Of a DNA stretch of 64,000 bases, positions 44,078 through 51,987 are shown one piece after another. Position numbers and translations under genes: made by a program. The DNA lies in the NCBI GenBank assembly GCA_013214545.1, contig JABSQB010000012.1, forward strand, positions 16,622 to 80,621, in the 5' to 3' direction. A model generated the notes under the pieces. That model saw only the letters and a program-made list of their open reading frames with translations, had not been told where the DNA came from and searched no databases. Numbering within the stretch: position 1 is the stretch's first letter; each line of letters begins with the position of its first letter. This stretch comes from Henriciella sp. Lineage in GTDB: Bacteria; Pseudomonadota; Alphaproteobacteria; Caulobacterales; Hyphomonadaceae.

Positions 44078-46324
44078 TCAATCCCCCAGTGTGACATCGG
44101 CCAGATTAAGCAGACCTGAACCGCATGGCCGTAGGCACATATCCGGATCATCCAGCGTCGGGACCGCGCCCGGGAACTGCGCACACAGCCCTGTGCACTG
44201 GTTCTCAGGGATAGACCGGGTGCCGGCGAGCAGCGTCGAAACGAGCTGGTCAGATGTCATGTCTGGTCGCTTCGACTTGATCAGGGCAAGCGCCGCCGCC
44301 ACGTGCGGGCTGGCCATGCTGGTGCCTTGCTCATAGGCGTAATAACAGGTTGAAACGGCTTCTCCGGTGAGCGGGTCGGCGCAGTTTTCAGCGGTCTTGG
44401 TCGACAGTACGCCATCCGGATTACCGTCGCCATCATCATCCCGCGTCAGGTCGCCGCCGGGTGCCAGCACATCGACAGCCGAACCGTAATTTGAATAGGG
44501 CGCGAGAAATCCGCGGGCATCTCCGCCAGCGACCGTCACAACATTCTGGCAGCCCGCTGGGGCAAAGAACTCTGTTGGTACGCTCTTATTGCCGGCCGCG
44601 ACAACCACAACAACGCCCTGCGATGTGACGGAGTTGATCGCGTCCTGCATCGAGGCTGGGCAGGTTTTGAACAGACCAAGCGACAGATTGATGATGTCGG
44701 CGGGGTTTTCGTTCCAGACTTCTTCGCCAAGCTCATTGAATTCCGGGATTGTGCCCGCAGCCCAGCGGATCGCGTCATTGATATCAGACAGCTTGCCGCC
44801 GCATTTGCCGAGCGCGCGGACCGGCACGACTTTGACGTTCCAGGCCCCGCCAGCGACACCATCTGCATTATTGGTCGCCGCGGCGCCGATAATGCCAGCG
44901 ACATGCGTGCCGTGATAGGTGTTCGACAATACTCCGGCCTCAGGACAGATATCGCCTGGATCATTCGGGTCAGCGTCACGGCCATTGCCATCATTGGCGA
45001 CATCCAGATCGCTCACCATATCCCAGCCCGCGACAACATTGACGGAGCTTTGAATATCCGGGTGGTCCATTTGCAGGCCGGTATCGACCACCGCGACCAC
45101 AACATCAGACGAGCCCTGACTTTCCTGTTCATTCCAGAAATCGACAAAGCCTGCGCCGCCTGCAGATTCACCGTCGCCAGTACCCTGGCTCTTATAGTGC
45201 CATTGCAGATCAAACAGCGGATCATTTGGGGTGATCAGAGACGGGGTTTCTTCGCCGCCTGGCAGGCGGATCATCTGATGCTCGTAGAGCCAGTCTTTCT
45301 CGACATACTCAAACTCACCCGAGGCTTTCAGGTCCTGGATCACGCATTCCATGGCAACCAGCGGATTGGTATTAGAGCGCTGGGCGGCAACCTCATCGCA
45401 CTGCACCCCGTTTTCAAGCGCAATGCGGCCTTGCTGGAGGACCGCCTCACTAAAACTGGTGGGGTTGAGCGCGTCGGAGCCAATCTCGATGACCATCTGA
45501 CCAGAGCGGGAGCGCTGAATGCTGGCCGCCACCTTGAACTTCGTTGCGGCCTGGATCATGCGCTCTTCGGCAACCAATTGCCTTTGCAGCGCGGCATTCG
45601 GTTGGATCAGGGCCCGTTGAGCCACCTTTGGATCAAGTTTCGGCAGCTGCGCCATGCGCTCTTCTGGCGTAGCAGGCAGCTGAATCGCCAGAGACCGTGA
45701 ACGGACGACCGGCTCGCGGGTGATGCCGCGCTCATAGCGCTTCTGATCGACGGTTTCCTTTAGAGGCGCGCGGGTGAGGGCTTTTTCCTGGGTCCCGACT
45801 ACGCCTGACCGCGTGCGGCTTTCCGGGTCGACAACCGTAATCGATCGTTTCTTCGATTGCGGCAGCTCGATGCGGCGGATGACCTCCGGGTCGACGACGG
45901 CGCGCTCCAGCGTTTGCTCATCCGGCACGATAATCTTGGCCTCGGCCTGATCATCGACCACAACATCGAGGGCCATTTCCGGCTGCGCCATAACCGCAGA
46001 GAGTTCCACCGATTCCGGCAGTGCCGCTGGCTTGGCGACGATGGAACCAATGACAAAGCGCGCGCGCTCATCGCCTCTCACAGTCGTGGTGGTGCGGTCG
46101 AGAATGGTGCCCGCAAAGGCGCGCGCCTCGACCGGCACGGCGGCGTACCGCGCTGAATCTGAATTGGTCACATCTTCGCCGCCAAGCTGACCGAGCACGG
46201 CCTCACCAAGGCCGCCCGCGCGGTCAATACGCTCTTGCTGGCGATCACATGCGCCCAGTCCGAGCAGTGTTAATGCGGTGGCTGTGAAGGCTGCGTGTTT
46301 CGCCCATTTTGCTGTTCTGGCCAT
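44078..46324 (-). CDS. S8 family subtilisin-like serine protease lipoprotein
   Basis: A 748-residue exported protease, probably lipid-anchored (signal ending LLGLGAC). About 380 residues of prosegment precede the catalytic domain. The triad is complete: Asp in VVAVVDTGLQMDHPD (near 414), His in YHGTHVAGIIGAAA (near 473) and Ser in GTSMASPHVAAALALIKS (near 667). Cysteine-rich stretches at the C-terminus (ENQCTGLCAQFPG and CLRPCGSG) suggest disulfides. It is the first gene of a four-gene operon with two lipoproteins and an M23 peptidase. Substrates are unknown. Confidence 0.93.
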   Translation of the reverse strand: MARTAKWAKHAAFTATALTLLGLGACDRQQERIDRAGGLGEAVLGQLGGEDVTNSDSARYAAVPVEARAFAGTILDRTTTTVRGDERARFVIGSIVAKPAALPESVELSAVMAQPEMALDVVVDDQAEAKIIVPDEQTLERAVVDPEVIRRIELPQSKKRSITVVDPESRTRSGVVGTQEKALTRAPLKETVDQKRYERGITREPVVRSRSLAIQLPATPEERMAQLPKLDPKVAQRALIQPNAALQRQLVAEERMIQAATKFKVAASIQRSRSGQMVIEIGSDALNPTSFSEAVLQQGRIALENGVQCDEVAAQRSNTNPLVAMECVIQDLKASGEFEYVEKDWLYEHQMIRLPGGEETPSLITPNDPLFDLQWHYKSQGTGDGESAGGAGFVDFWNEQESQGSSDVVVAVVDTGLQMDHPDIQSSVNVVAGWDMVSDLDVANDGNGRDADPNDPGDICPEAGVLSNTYHGTHVAGIIGAAATNNADGVAGGAWNVKVVPVRALGKCGGKLSDINDAIRWAAGTIPEFNELGEEVWNENPADIINLSLGLFKTCPASMQDAINSVTSQGVVVVVAAGNKSVPTEFFAPAGCQNVVTVAGGDARGFLAPYSNYGSAVDVLAPGGDLTRDDDGDGNPDGVLSTKTAENCADPLTGEAVSTCYYAYEQGTSMASPHVAAALALIKSKRPDMTSDQLVSTLLAGTRSIPENQCTGLCAQFPGAVPTLDDPDMCLRPCGSGLLNLADVTLGD

Positions 46325-46396
46325 GGAACTCGTCCCCTAATCTACACAGTGGATCGGGCATATCTTAACCATATGTCAATCTCATGGCGAGCGAAA

Positions 46397-47356
46397 TCAG
46401 TCGAGCGCGCCGAGCGCTTTCCCGACCACTTGGCCTGCTTCTTCAATCGCCTTGCGGGCCGGTTTGGACACCGCCGTCATGTTCATAAAGCCATGCACCA
46501 TGCCTGGATGTTCCTTGGTCGTCACAGGAACTCCATGCGCGGCGAGCTTGGCGGCATAGGCCTTGCCTTCGTCCTTCAGCGGATCCCAGCCGCACAAGAC
46601 CATGTGGGTCGGCGACAGTCCCGCAAAGTCCTCATCCGGGGCGAGAAGCGGTGAAACACGCGGGTCCATGCGGTCCGTCTCTTTGGCGACATAGGCATCG
46701 CGAAAATAGTCGAACAGGTTTGGCGAAATGAAAAACCCGCCTTCTTGAAACGTCATCTTCTTGGCGCGGATATCGACAAACTGCACCAGCGGATAAAGCA
46801 ATAATTGGAAGGCAGGCATCAGCGCCCCCGTGCGCGCGGTTTCCTGTGCGATGAAGGCCGAGAGATTGCCGCCTGCACTATCGCCCGCAACCGCGATCCG
46901 GTCCGGATCAAAGCCGAGAATATTGTTGCGATCCGTCGCCCAGTTCCACGCGGCCATGGCATCGTCATGTGCAGTCGGAAATCTATGTTCTGGCGCCAGT
47001 CGATAATCCACGGACAGAACGCGGCAACGCGAACTCGCGGCGAGCCGGCGACACATCACATCGTGCGTGTCGAGATCGCCCAGAACAAACCCGCCGCCAT
47101 GAAAGAAAATGATCGCAGGCGCGGGCGTGATGCCGGCGGCGAGCGGGACGTACAATCGAGCTTTCAAGGGCCCGTCGGCTCCATCAACCACAAGGTTCGA
47201 CATCTCCGCCAAATCCGGCAAATCGCGTTCGACCGAGCGACTGGCACGATAGAATGCGTTGCGCAGGCCCTCTGTCGAGCCTTTCCAGTCCATGCCGGAA
47301 AAGTCCGGCATTTTGAACTTGTCCATGAAGGATTTCAGGGTGTCATCAATCGCCAT
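46397..47356 (-). CDS. alpha/beta hydrolase, HSL-family esterase
   Basis: A 319-residue esterase/lipase of the hormone-sensitive lipase family. The oxyanion motif FFHGGGFVLGDLDTHD, the nucleophile elbow AVAGDSAGGNLSAFIA, and the final catalytic His in MVHGFMNM are visible, with the acid near GWDPLKDEG. It is cytosolic. ATG 47356 gives the normal N-terminus; the upstream frame from 47389 has no similarity. Confidence 0.9.
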   Translation of the reverse strand: MAIDDTLKSFMDKFKMPDFSGMDWKGSTEGLRNAFYRASRSVERDLPDLAEMSNLVVDGADGPLKARLYVPLAAGITPAPAIIFFHGGGFVLGDLDTHDVMCRRLAASSRCRVLSVDYRLAPEHRFPTAHDDAMAAWNWATDRNNILGFDPDRIAVAGDSAGGNLSAFIAQETARTGALMPAFQLLLYPLVQFVDIRAKKMTFQEGGFFISPNLFDYFRDAYVAKETDRMDPRVSPLLAPDEDFAGLSPTHMVLCGWDPLKDEGKAYAAKLAAHGVPVTTKEHPGMVHGFMNMTAVSKPARKAIEEAGQVVGKALGALD

Positions 47357-47419
47357 GGCGCGACCATAAGGCGGAAGACATGGCGACATAAGGGCCTAAT
47401 TCGATCCGCGGCGAAAAAC

Positions 47420-48319
47420 CTATCCGATGAAGAAATAATCGTTCACGCGATAGATCACATAGGGCGTATTGCCGATCATGATCTCTGGCATCAGATCCGC
47501 CCAGATGCGACCTCGAACCTCTTCTGGCAAACGTTCCGAAACGGTCTCGACGGCGATTGCGAGTTCGCACACATCCATACTGCCAATGACTTCCTGCATC
47601 TTCGCATAGGACGTGCCTTCGGAGTTTGCGAAAGCCGCAATCTGCAAGCCAAGCGCCCATTGTTCAGACCCAAGCGCCAGGCTTTCCTGCTGCAGCATGG
47701 CTTCATCGCGAAAGCCCGGCCGCGCATAGCGCACAGGCTGGATCCGGCCACGCTGCGCCGCACGCAGAACTGTCGTCATCCACCCCATCGCCCAGTCATA
47801 TTGCGGGCTGGCATAAGGAAATTCGGCCAGCAATGTTGGCACCAGATCGCTTTCATTCTGGGCCAGAAAGTCCGCAATGCTCGCACCGTCGCACCAGGCA
47901 CTGTCATTTGCTTCAAGTTGCCTGAACCCGTTCGCCAGACCGGCCATCACACTCTGATACTGGCTGCTGCCTGCGCCCTTTATGGCGCCAGCCTGCGCCT
48001 GAAATTGCGCGAAGAGCGCTTCTAGGACGAGTTCTGAAACGGCCTGCGTATCGGCGCCTTCTGAAATCGCTCTTTCAGTCAACGCGTCGAGCTCGGAATA
48101 TGTCGCCGGAGAGACGTCTTTCAGCGCCGCCAAGGCATCGCGTGTGGGCGCATCCGTCAGGACCTGAAGCAGGTCCGTATTTGGTTCGCTCGATGGGTCA
48201 ACAGACTTAGGCACTTGCGATGGGCCAAAGACGAACACGCCAATAAAGCTCAATGCAACACAGGCCAGCACGATGAAACCGAGTTTCAATCCGGGTCTGC
48301 TGCGCGGCGATGCTGCCAT
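47420..48319 (-). CDS. membrane-anchored hypothetical protein
   Basis: A 299-residue protein with one N-terminal TM helix (LGFIVLACVALSFIGVFVFG) and a large periplasmic part. It contains alpha-helical segments rich in Ala, Leu and Glu and two well-separated cysteines (SAWCDG and SMDVCEL). It shows no family I recognise. It is encoded between the HSL esterase and the acyl-CoA ligase, all on the minus strand, with 63-bp and 9-bp gaps, so it may be co-transcribed with the ligase. Confidence 0.65.
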   Translation of the reverse strand: MAASPRSRPGLKLGFIVLACVALSFIGVFVFGPSQVPKSVDPSSEPNTDLLQVLTDAPTRDALAALKDVSPATYSELDALTERAISEGADTQAVSELVLEALFAQFQAQAGAIKGAGSSQYQSVMAGLANGFRQLEANDSAWCDGASIADFLAQNESDLVPTLLAEFPYASPQYDWAMGWMTTVLRAAQRGRIQPVRYARPGFRDEAMLQQESLALGSEQWALGLQIAAFANSEGTSYAKMQEVIGSMDVCELAIAVETVSERLPEEVRGRIWADLMPEIMIGNTPYVIYRVNDYFFIG

Positions 48320-48328
48320 TCTTAGCCT

Positions 48329-50182
48329 CTAGAGCTGCACGACATTTGGCGGCGGCGACTCGACAAACAGACTGGCGACCAGATCGGCGCGGCAATCCTG
48401 TGTCTGGCGCTGGTTCACGTAGCCTTTGTCGGTGATTTCACCCTTATCGATGCTCGGCGGTTCGGTCATCACTAGGAAGCGTTTGATACGGCGCGAAGAG
48501 CCTGGCTCTGCTGCGTTGAAAGCAGCGACCTTTGCTGCGAGGTCTTTGTTGAGCTGCATGAAGGCCGCCATCTGATCACCGCCAGCGATTTTGACATATT
48601 CCTCGAAGGCCGCCGGAGAGGGCCAGAACATCGCGCCGATGAAATTCTTGTCCTGGCCGCAAATCACCGCATCGAACACGAGCGGCGAGCAGGCTGCGAC
48701 CAGATCAGGGCGCAAGACACCCACACTGACCCAGGTCCCAGACGAAAGCTTGAAGTCCTCACCGACCCGGCCATCAAAGATGATGCCCTTGTTTGGATCG
48801 TCTTCATCCACGAACTTGGCCGCGTCGCCGAGGCAATAATACCCTTCCTCATCGAAGACTTCGGCATTCTTTTCCGGCAGGTTCAGATAGCCCGGCATGA
48901 CGGTTTCGCCTTTGACCCGGACTTCCAATTTGCCCATGGTCGGCACCAGTCTCAGCGTCAGGCCCGGTAGCGGCAGACCGATCAGACCGACGCGCTCAAC
49001 CTCCCAATGGACGACTGTGATGCCTTGCGTTTCAGTCGCGCCATACATGGTAATGATGGGGATACGCCGCCCGGTGGCTTTGATCGCCAGCGCCTGAATG
49101 CGGTCATACAGGTCGTCTGACAGCGTCGCGCCGCCATAGCCGATGGATCGCATATTGGCGAAGAAGGCTTCAAGCAGGGCCTCATTCTCTTCCATCGCTT
49201 CGGCCAGCATCGCGAGCGCAATGGGCGCTGTGCCGAACGTCGATGGTTTGCAATCAAGCACATTGCGGATCGTCTCACCGAACAAGGCCGGGGTCGGCTT
49301 GCCATCATCGATCCAGAATGTCGCGCCATTCCACAGCGCACCATTGAAGTTTACGTTCGACCCGGAAATGTGGTTCCACGGCAGCCAGTCGAGCACATTG
49401 TCGACTTGCTCCGGGTCATAGTCCGGGTCGCGGGCATCATCGCGCAACCCTTCGACCCCCGCGATCATGGAACACATCGCGCCTTGCGTCGTCGGGACGG
49501 GCTTAGGCATTCCGGTCGACCCGGAAGTGAAGAGATACTTGCCGATGGAGTCGTCGTTAAGCGTGTCCAGCGCCGCATCAACAGCGGGCGTCACTTCAGT
49601 ATCGAGCAAACCATGGAACGAGACCGCGCCATTTGCGCCGTCGGCCGTAATCACTGTGCAGCCATGATCGCCAAGCGCATTAATCGCCGGCTCGAAAGGT
49701 GGCAGCTGCGCCGCGAAAATGACTTTTGGCTGGACCGCGCCAAAGCAGTGTTTGAGCTTGGCAAAGTCAGTCGACATCAAGGAATAGGGAACAGAAATCG
49801 GGGCTGCCGGCGCGCCGATCGTCATCGCGGCCATCATCACCAAAGCCGTCTCGATCGAATTGCCGGACAAGATCATGACCGGCGAATCGGGCCCGGCGCC
49901 CATGTCGAGAAACGCCTGAGCCAAGGCCCGCGTCCGCTTCAGACCCTCGCCATAAGTGATCGCTTCCCAGGCATCAGTCTCTGGATTGCGCTGCTTCAGC
50001 CAGTCGCGATCCGGATGCATCTCGGCACGCATGGCGAGCGCGTGCGGGATCGAGCGGGGCCGATCGCCCGGCGCATGGCGCTGTTTCAGATAGACGGTCC
50101 CGTCAGGTTTACGGATGCATTCAATGTCCGGCTGTTTCTGCGCGAGTAGGCGAAAGGGCGGCAGGCTGGCGGCGTCTGGCAA
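48329..50182 (-). CDS. AMP-forming acyl-CoA synthetase, feruloyl-CoA synthase-like
   Basis: A 617-residue member of the adenylate-forming superfamily. The P-loop reads YLFTSGSTGMPKPVPTTQGA, the A5-type motif MYGATETQG, the A7-type YYCLGDAAKF and the C-terminal DKGEITDKGYVNQ. The extended N-terminus (IECIRKPDGTVYLKQRHAPG followed by RAEMHPDRDWLKQR) fits feruloyl-CoA synthases. No vanillin-pathway hydratase is adjacent, so the acid substrate is not certain. Confidence 0.85.
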   Translation of the reverse strand: MPDAASLPPFRLLAQKQPDIECIRKPDGTVYLKQRHAPGDRPRSIPHALAMRAEMHPDRDWLKQRNPETDAWEAITYGEGLKRTRALAQAFLDMGAGPDSPVMILSGNSIETALVMMAAMTIGAPAAPISVPYSLMSTDFAKLKHCFGAVQPKVIFAAQLPPFEPAINALGDHGCTVITADGANGAVSFHGLLDTEVTPAVDAALDTLNDDSIGKYLFTSGSTGMPKPVPTTQGAMCSMIAGVEGLRDDARDPDYDPEQVDNVLDWLPWNHISGSNVNFNGALWNGATFWIDDGKPTPALFGETIRNVLDCKPSTFGTAPIALAMLAEAMEENEALLEAFFANMRSIGYGGATLSDDLYDRIQALAIKATGRRIPIITMYGATETQGITVVHWEVERVGLIGLPLPGLTLRLVPTMGKLEVRVKGETVMPGYLNLPEKNAEVFDEEGYYCLGDAAKFVDEDDPNKGIIFDGRVGEDFKLSSGTWVSVGVLRPDLVAACSPLVFDAVICGQDKNFIGAMFWPSPAAFEEYVKIAGGDQMAAFMQLNKDLAAKVAAFNAAEPGSSRRIKRFLVMTEPPSIDKGEITDKGYVNQRQTQDCRADLVASLFVESPPPNVVQL

Positions 50183-50270
50183 GGTCGTTTCCCCAATGTC
50201 TGATTATGTTTCTCCTCAATCTAGCAGCCGGGTCGCATCAGCCAAGGGGGACGCGAGGGAATCAGGATCC

Positions 50271-50310
50271 TTGACACTTTGAGATCTTATGTTACTTTGT
50301 ATTTCAAAGT
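50271..50310 (+). promoter_or_regulatory. promoter with overlapping inverted repeat ACTTTG-N5-CAAAGT
   Basis: A consensus -35 TTGACA (50271-50276) is followed by TACTTT at about -10 (50293-50298). The latter is inside a 17-bp inverted repeat, ACTTTG (50294-50299) and CAAAGT (50305-50310). The repeat is placed to block RNA polymerase and is the likely operator of the small winged-helix regulator encoded second in this cassette. Confidence 0.55.
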
Positions 50311-50324
50311 TATTGGAGTTGAAA

Positions 50325-50945
50325 ATGAACCAATCCTCTCTGAGTGAAGATCTTGCCTATGTGCGTGACCTTGCAGAAGCTGGCGAAAAAGCCCCCTTGC
50401 TAGGCGGCCGTTTTCTGACCTTTTGGGGAGCCTTGGCGAGCGCGGCATATCTGCTCCACTACGCTACCACTGCTGGTCTGTTTGGTTGGCCGGATACAGC
50501 CTATGGTGTGATCTGGGGCAGCTTTTTGGTCCTTGGCATCGCTGGGCAAGCCATCCTGGTTCGCACAATTCGAAACAAGCCGGGCGGCAACTCTGTCGGC
50601 AATCGCTCTGAAGCGACGGTCTGGATGGCAGGCGGCTTTGCCCTGTTTGCCTATTTCTTTTCGCTGATCGTGAAGTCCTTTCAGACAGGCGCCGCGGCCC
50701 CTGGTTTCGAAAGCTCACTGCCAATCGTGTTTGCGATTTACGGGGTCGGGCTGATCACCACAGGCATCATGGGCAAGACCAAGGTCCAGACTTATGCTGG
50801 CTTTGGCGCACTCGCCATGATCGTCCTGGCCGTGTGGTTTGAAGGGTCCGCAGAAATCTGGGCAGTTGCCGGCCTGGGCGCGTTTCTGACCGTGCTTGTC
50901 CCTGGTCTGCTGATGATGCGCCGCGAACCAAAAAGCGTGATCTGA
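50325..50945 (+). CDS. small multi-pass membrane protein of a regulator cassette
   Basis: A 206-residue protein: a short cytosolic N-terminus (MNQSSLSEDLAYVRDLAEAG), then about six hydrophobic helices and the tail RREPKSVI. No family is recognised with confidence. ATG 50325 follows GGAG by about 8 nt. It is 13 bp upstream of a winged-helix regulator gene on the same strand and is controlled by a promoter with an inverted repeat. A sensor or transporter role in that cassette is inference. Confidence 0.7.
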   Translation: MNQSSLSEDLAYVRDLAEAGEKAPLLGGRFLTFWGALASAAYLLHYATTAGLFGWPDTAYGVIWGSFLVLGIAGQAILVRTIRNKPGGNSVGNRSEATVWMAGGFALFAYFFSLIVKSFQTGAAAPGFESSLPIVFAIYGVGLITTGIMGKTKVQTYAGFGALAMIVLAVWFEGSAEIWAVAGLGAFLTVLVPGLLMMRREPKSVI

Positions 50946-50958
50946 GAAAGGCGAACCG

Positions 50959-51273
50959 ATGACGGACGAGACCAACCCTTTCGACCATTCACAGATCGAT
51001 GATGTGATTCACGGTCGCTTGCGGCTCGGCATCATGGCCTATCTGTCTACGGCAAGCCCGGCGATTTTTGGCGAACTCAAAGAGAAAGTCGGGGCGACCG
51101 ATGGCAACCTCTCTACCCATCTGCGCAAATTGGAAGAGGCCGGATATGTGCGCCAGGAGAAACGCTTTGTCGGGCGCCGTCCTCAAACCCGGGTGCACTT
51201 GACCAAGAATGGCCGCAAGGCCTGGTTGCTCTGGATCAGTCAGATGCAAGGCCTGATGAAGGCGGCGGAATAG
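50959..51273 (+). CDS. winged-helix transcriptional regulator (MarR/ArsR-like, HTH_34 type)
   Basis: A 104-residue single-domain DNA-binding protein. The recognition helix region reads ELKEKVGATDGNLSTHLRKL, followed by the wing EAGYVRQEKRFVGRRPQTRV and a terminal helix KAWLLWISQMQGLMKAAE. The compact form without an effector domain matches the PF13601-like group, whose members usually sit with a membrane protein and bind ACTTTG-type repeats; that site is upstream of the operon. Autorepression is inferred. Confidence 0.82.
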   Translation: MTDETNPFDHSQIDDVIHGRLRLGIMAYLSTASPAIFGELKEKVGATDGNLSTHLRKLEEAGYVRQEKRFVGRRPQTRVHLTKNGRKAWLLWISQMQGLMKAAE

Positions 51274-51325
51274 TCTGAACGCAAACTGAAAGCGCTCCTC
51301 TCAGCGCGTTCAGATTGCCCGCTCT

Positions 51326-51354
51326 AGGGTCCTCTCAACAGTTGAAAGGACCCT
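51326..51354 (+). promoter_or_regulatory. long hairpin containing the crystallin gene ribosome site
   Basis: Arms 51326-51339 and 51341-51354 pair over 14 positions with a single mismatch, leaving a tiny loop. The 3' arm contains AAAGGA, the ribosome site for the ATG at 51358. There is no U-run afterwards, although it could still slow polymerase leaving the regulator gene. The structure predicts strong translational occlusion. Confidence 0.55.
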
Positions 51355-51357
51355 CTT

Positions 51358-51957
51358 ATGTCTCGAGCTTTGAAAGCCCTGGCCCTCGCAGCCACCGTAA
51401 CGACCGCCGCCGCTCTGCCGGCTGCCGCCAATTATGGCGACCGCGCCCGCGGCGGTGAGGCCGTAATTTTTGTTCATCCAGAATTTCGCGGCGCCGCGCT
51501 CGCCATTGATGGCCCGGTCTACAACCTGCATGAGCTTGGATTTAATGACACGGTGTCATCAATCGATGTGAGCGGCGCATGGGAAGTCTGCGAGCATCCC
51601 GATTTTCGCGGGCGCTGCGCCGTGATTGATGGACCAACCCCGCATCTCACGCGGCTACATATGAATGATAATATCAGTTCCATGCGCCCGCTTGATCGAC
51701 GTGCCCGCCGCGCCGCTCACCGCCGCGATCGCGACCATGGATATGGCAATCGCGGGCACGGGGACTATCGCGCCCACAATCAAGGCATTGATGGACGCCA
51801 TACCGTCTTCTTCCCGCGCCCGCGCGATGCCTATGGTGAACGGGTGCCTGTCGGACGCGGCAATGCCAACCAGTTCTGCCGCGAGATGGGCCTTGGCCGC
51901 GCGGTCTATGCCGATCGGGGACGTCGTAATCTCACAGATGTGCTTTGCGCAAAATAA
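51358..51957 (+). CDS. secreted beta/gamma-crystallin-like protein
   Basis: A 199-residue exported protein: signal peptide (LAATVTTAAALPAAA), then two Greek-key style repeats recognisable from AVIFVHPEFRGAALAIDGPV with LGFNDTVSSIDVSG, and WEVCEHPDFRGRCAVIDG with MNDNISSMRP. The last part is basic and His-rich (RRAAHRRDRDHGYGNRGHG) and ends in a small Cys-containing module (NQFCREMGLGRAVYADRG). Calcium binding (NDxxSS) is plausible. A hairpin covers its ribosome site. Confidence 0.8.
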   Translation: MSRALKALALAATVTTAAALPAAANYGDRARGGEAVIFVHPEFRGAALAIDGPVYNLHELGFNDTVSSIDVSGAWEVCEHPDFRGRCAVIDGPTPHLTRLHMNDNISSMRPLDRRARRAAHRRDRDHGYGNRGHGDYRAHNQGIDGRHTVFFPRPRDAYGERVPVGRGNANQFCREMGLGRAVYADRGRRNLTDVLCAK

Positions 51958-51987
51958 GCGACGCCCTCACACCAGGCTGAGCCTTCC

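Noticed and set aside
44903..45700. 265-codon plus-strand frame opposite the subtilase
   Set aside because: Lies inside the complete S8 protease gene; no ribosome site or recognisable motif.
46805..48025. 406-codon plus-strand frame opposite the esterase and the 299-residue gene
   Set aside because: Composition typical of a mirror frame in GC-rich DNA; the minus strand has intact HSL motifs.
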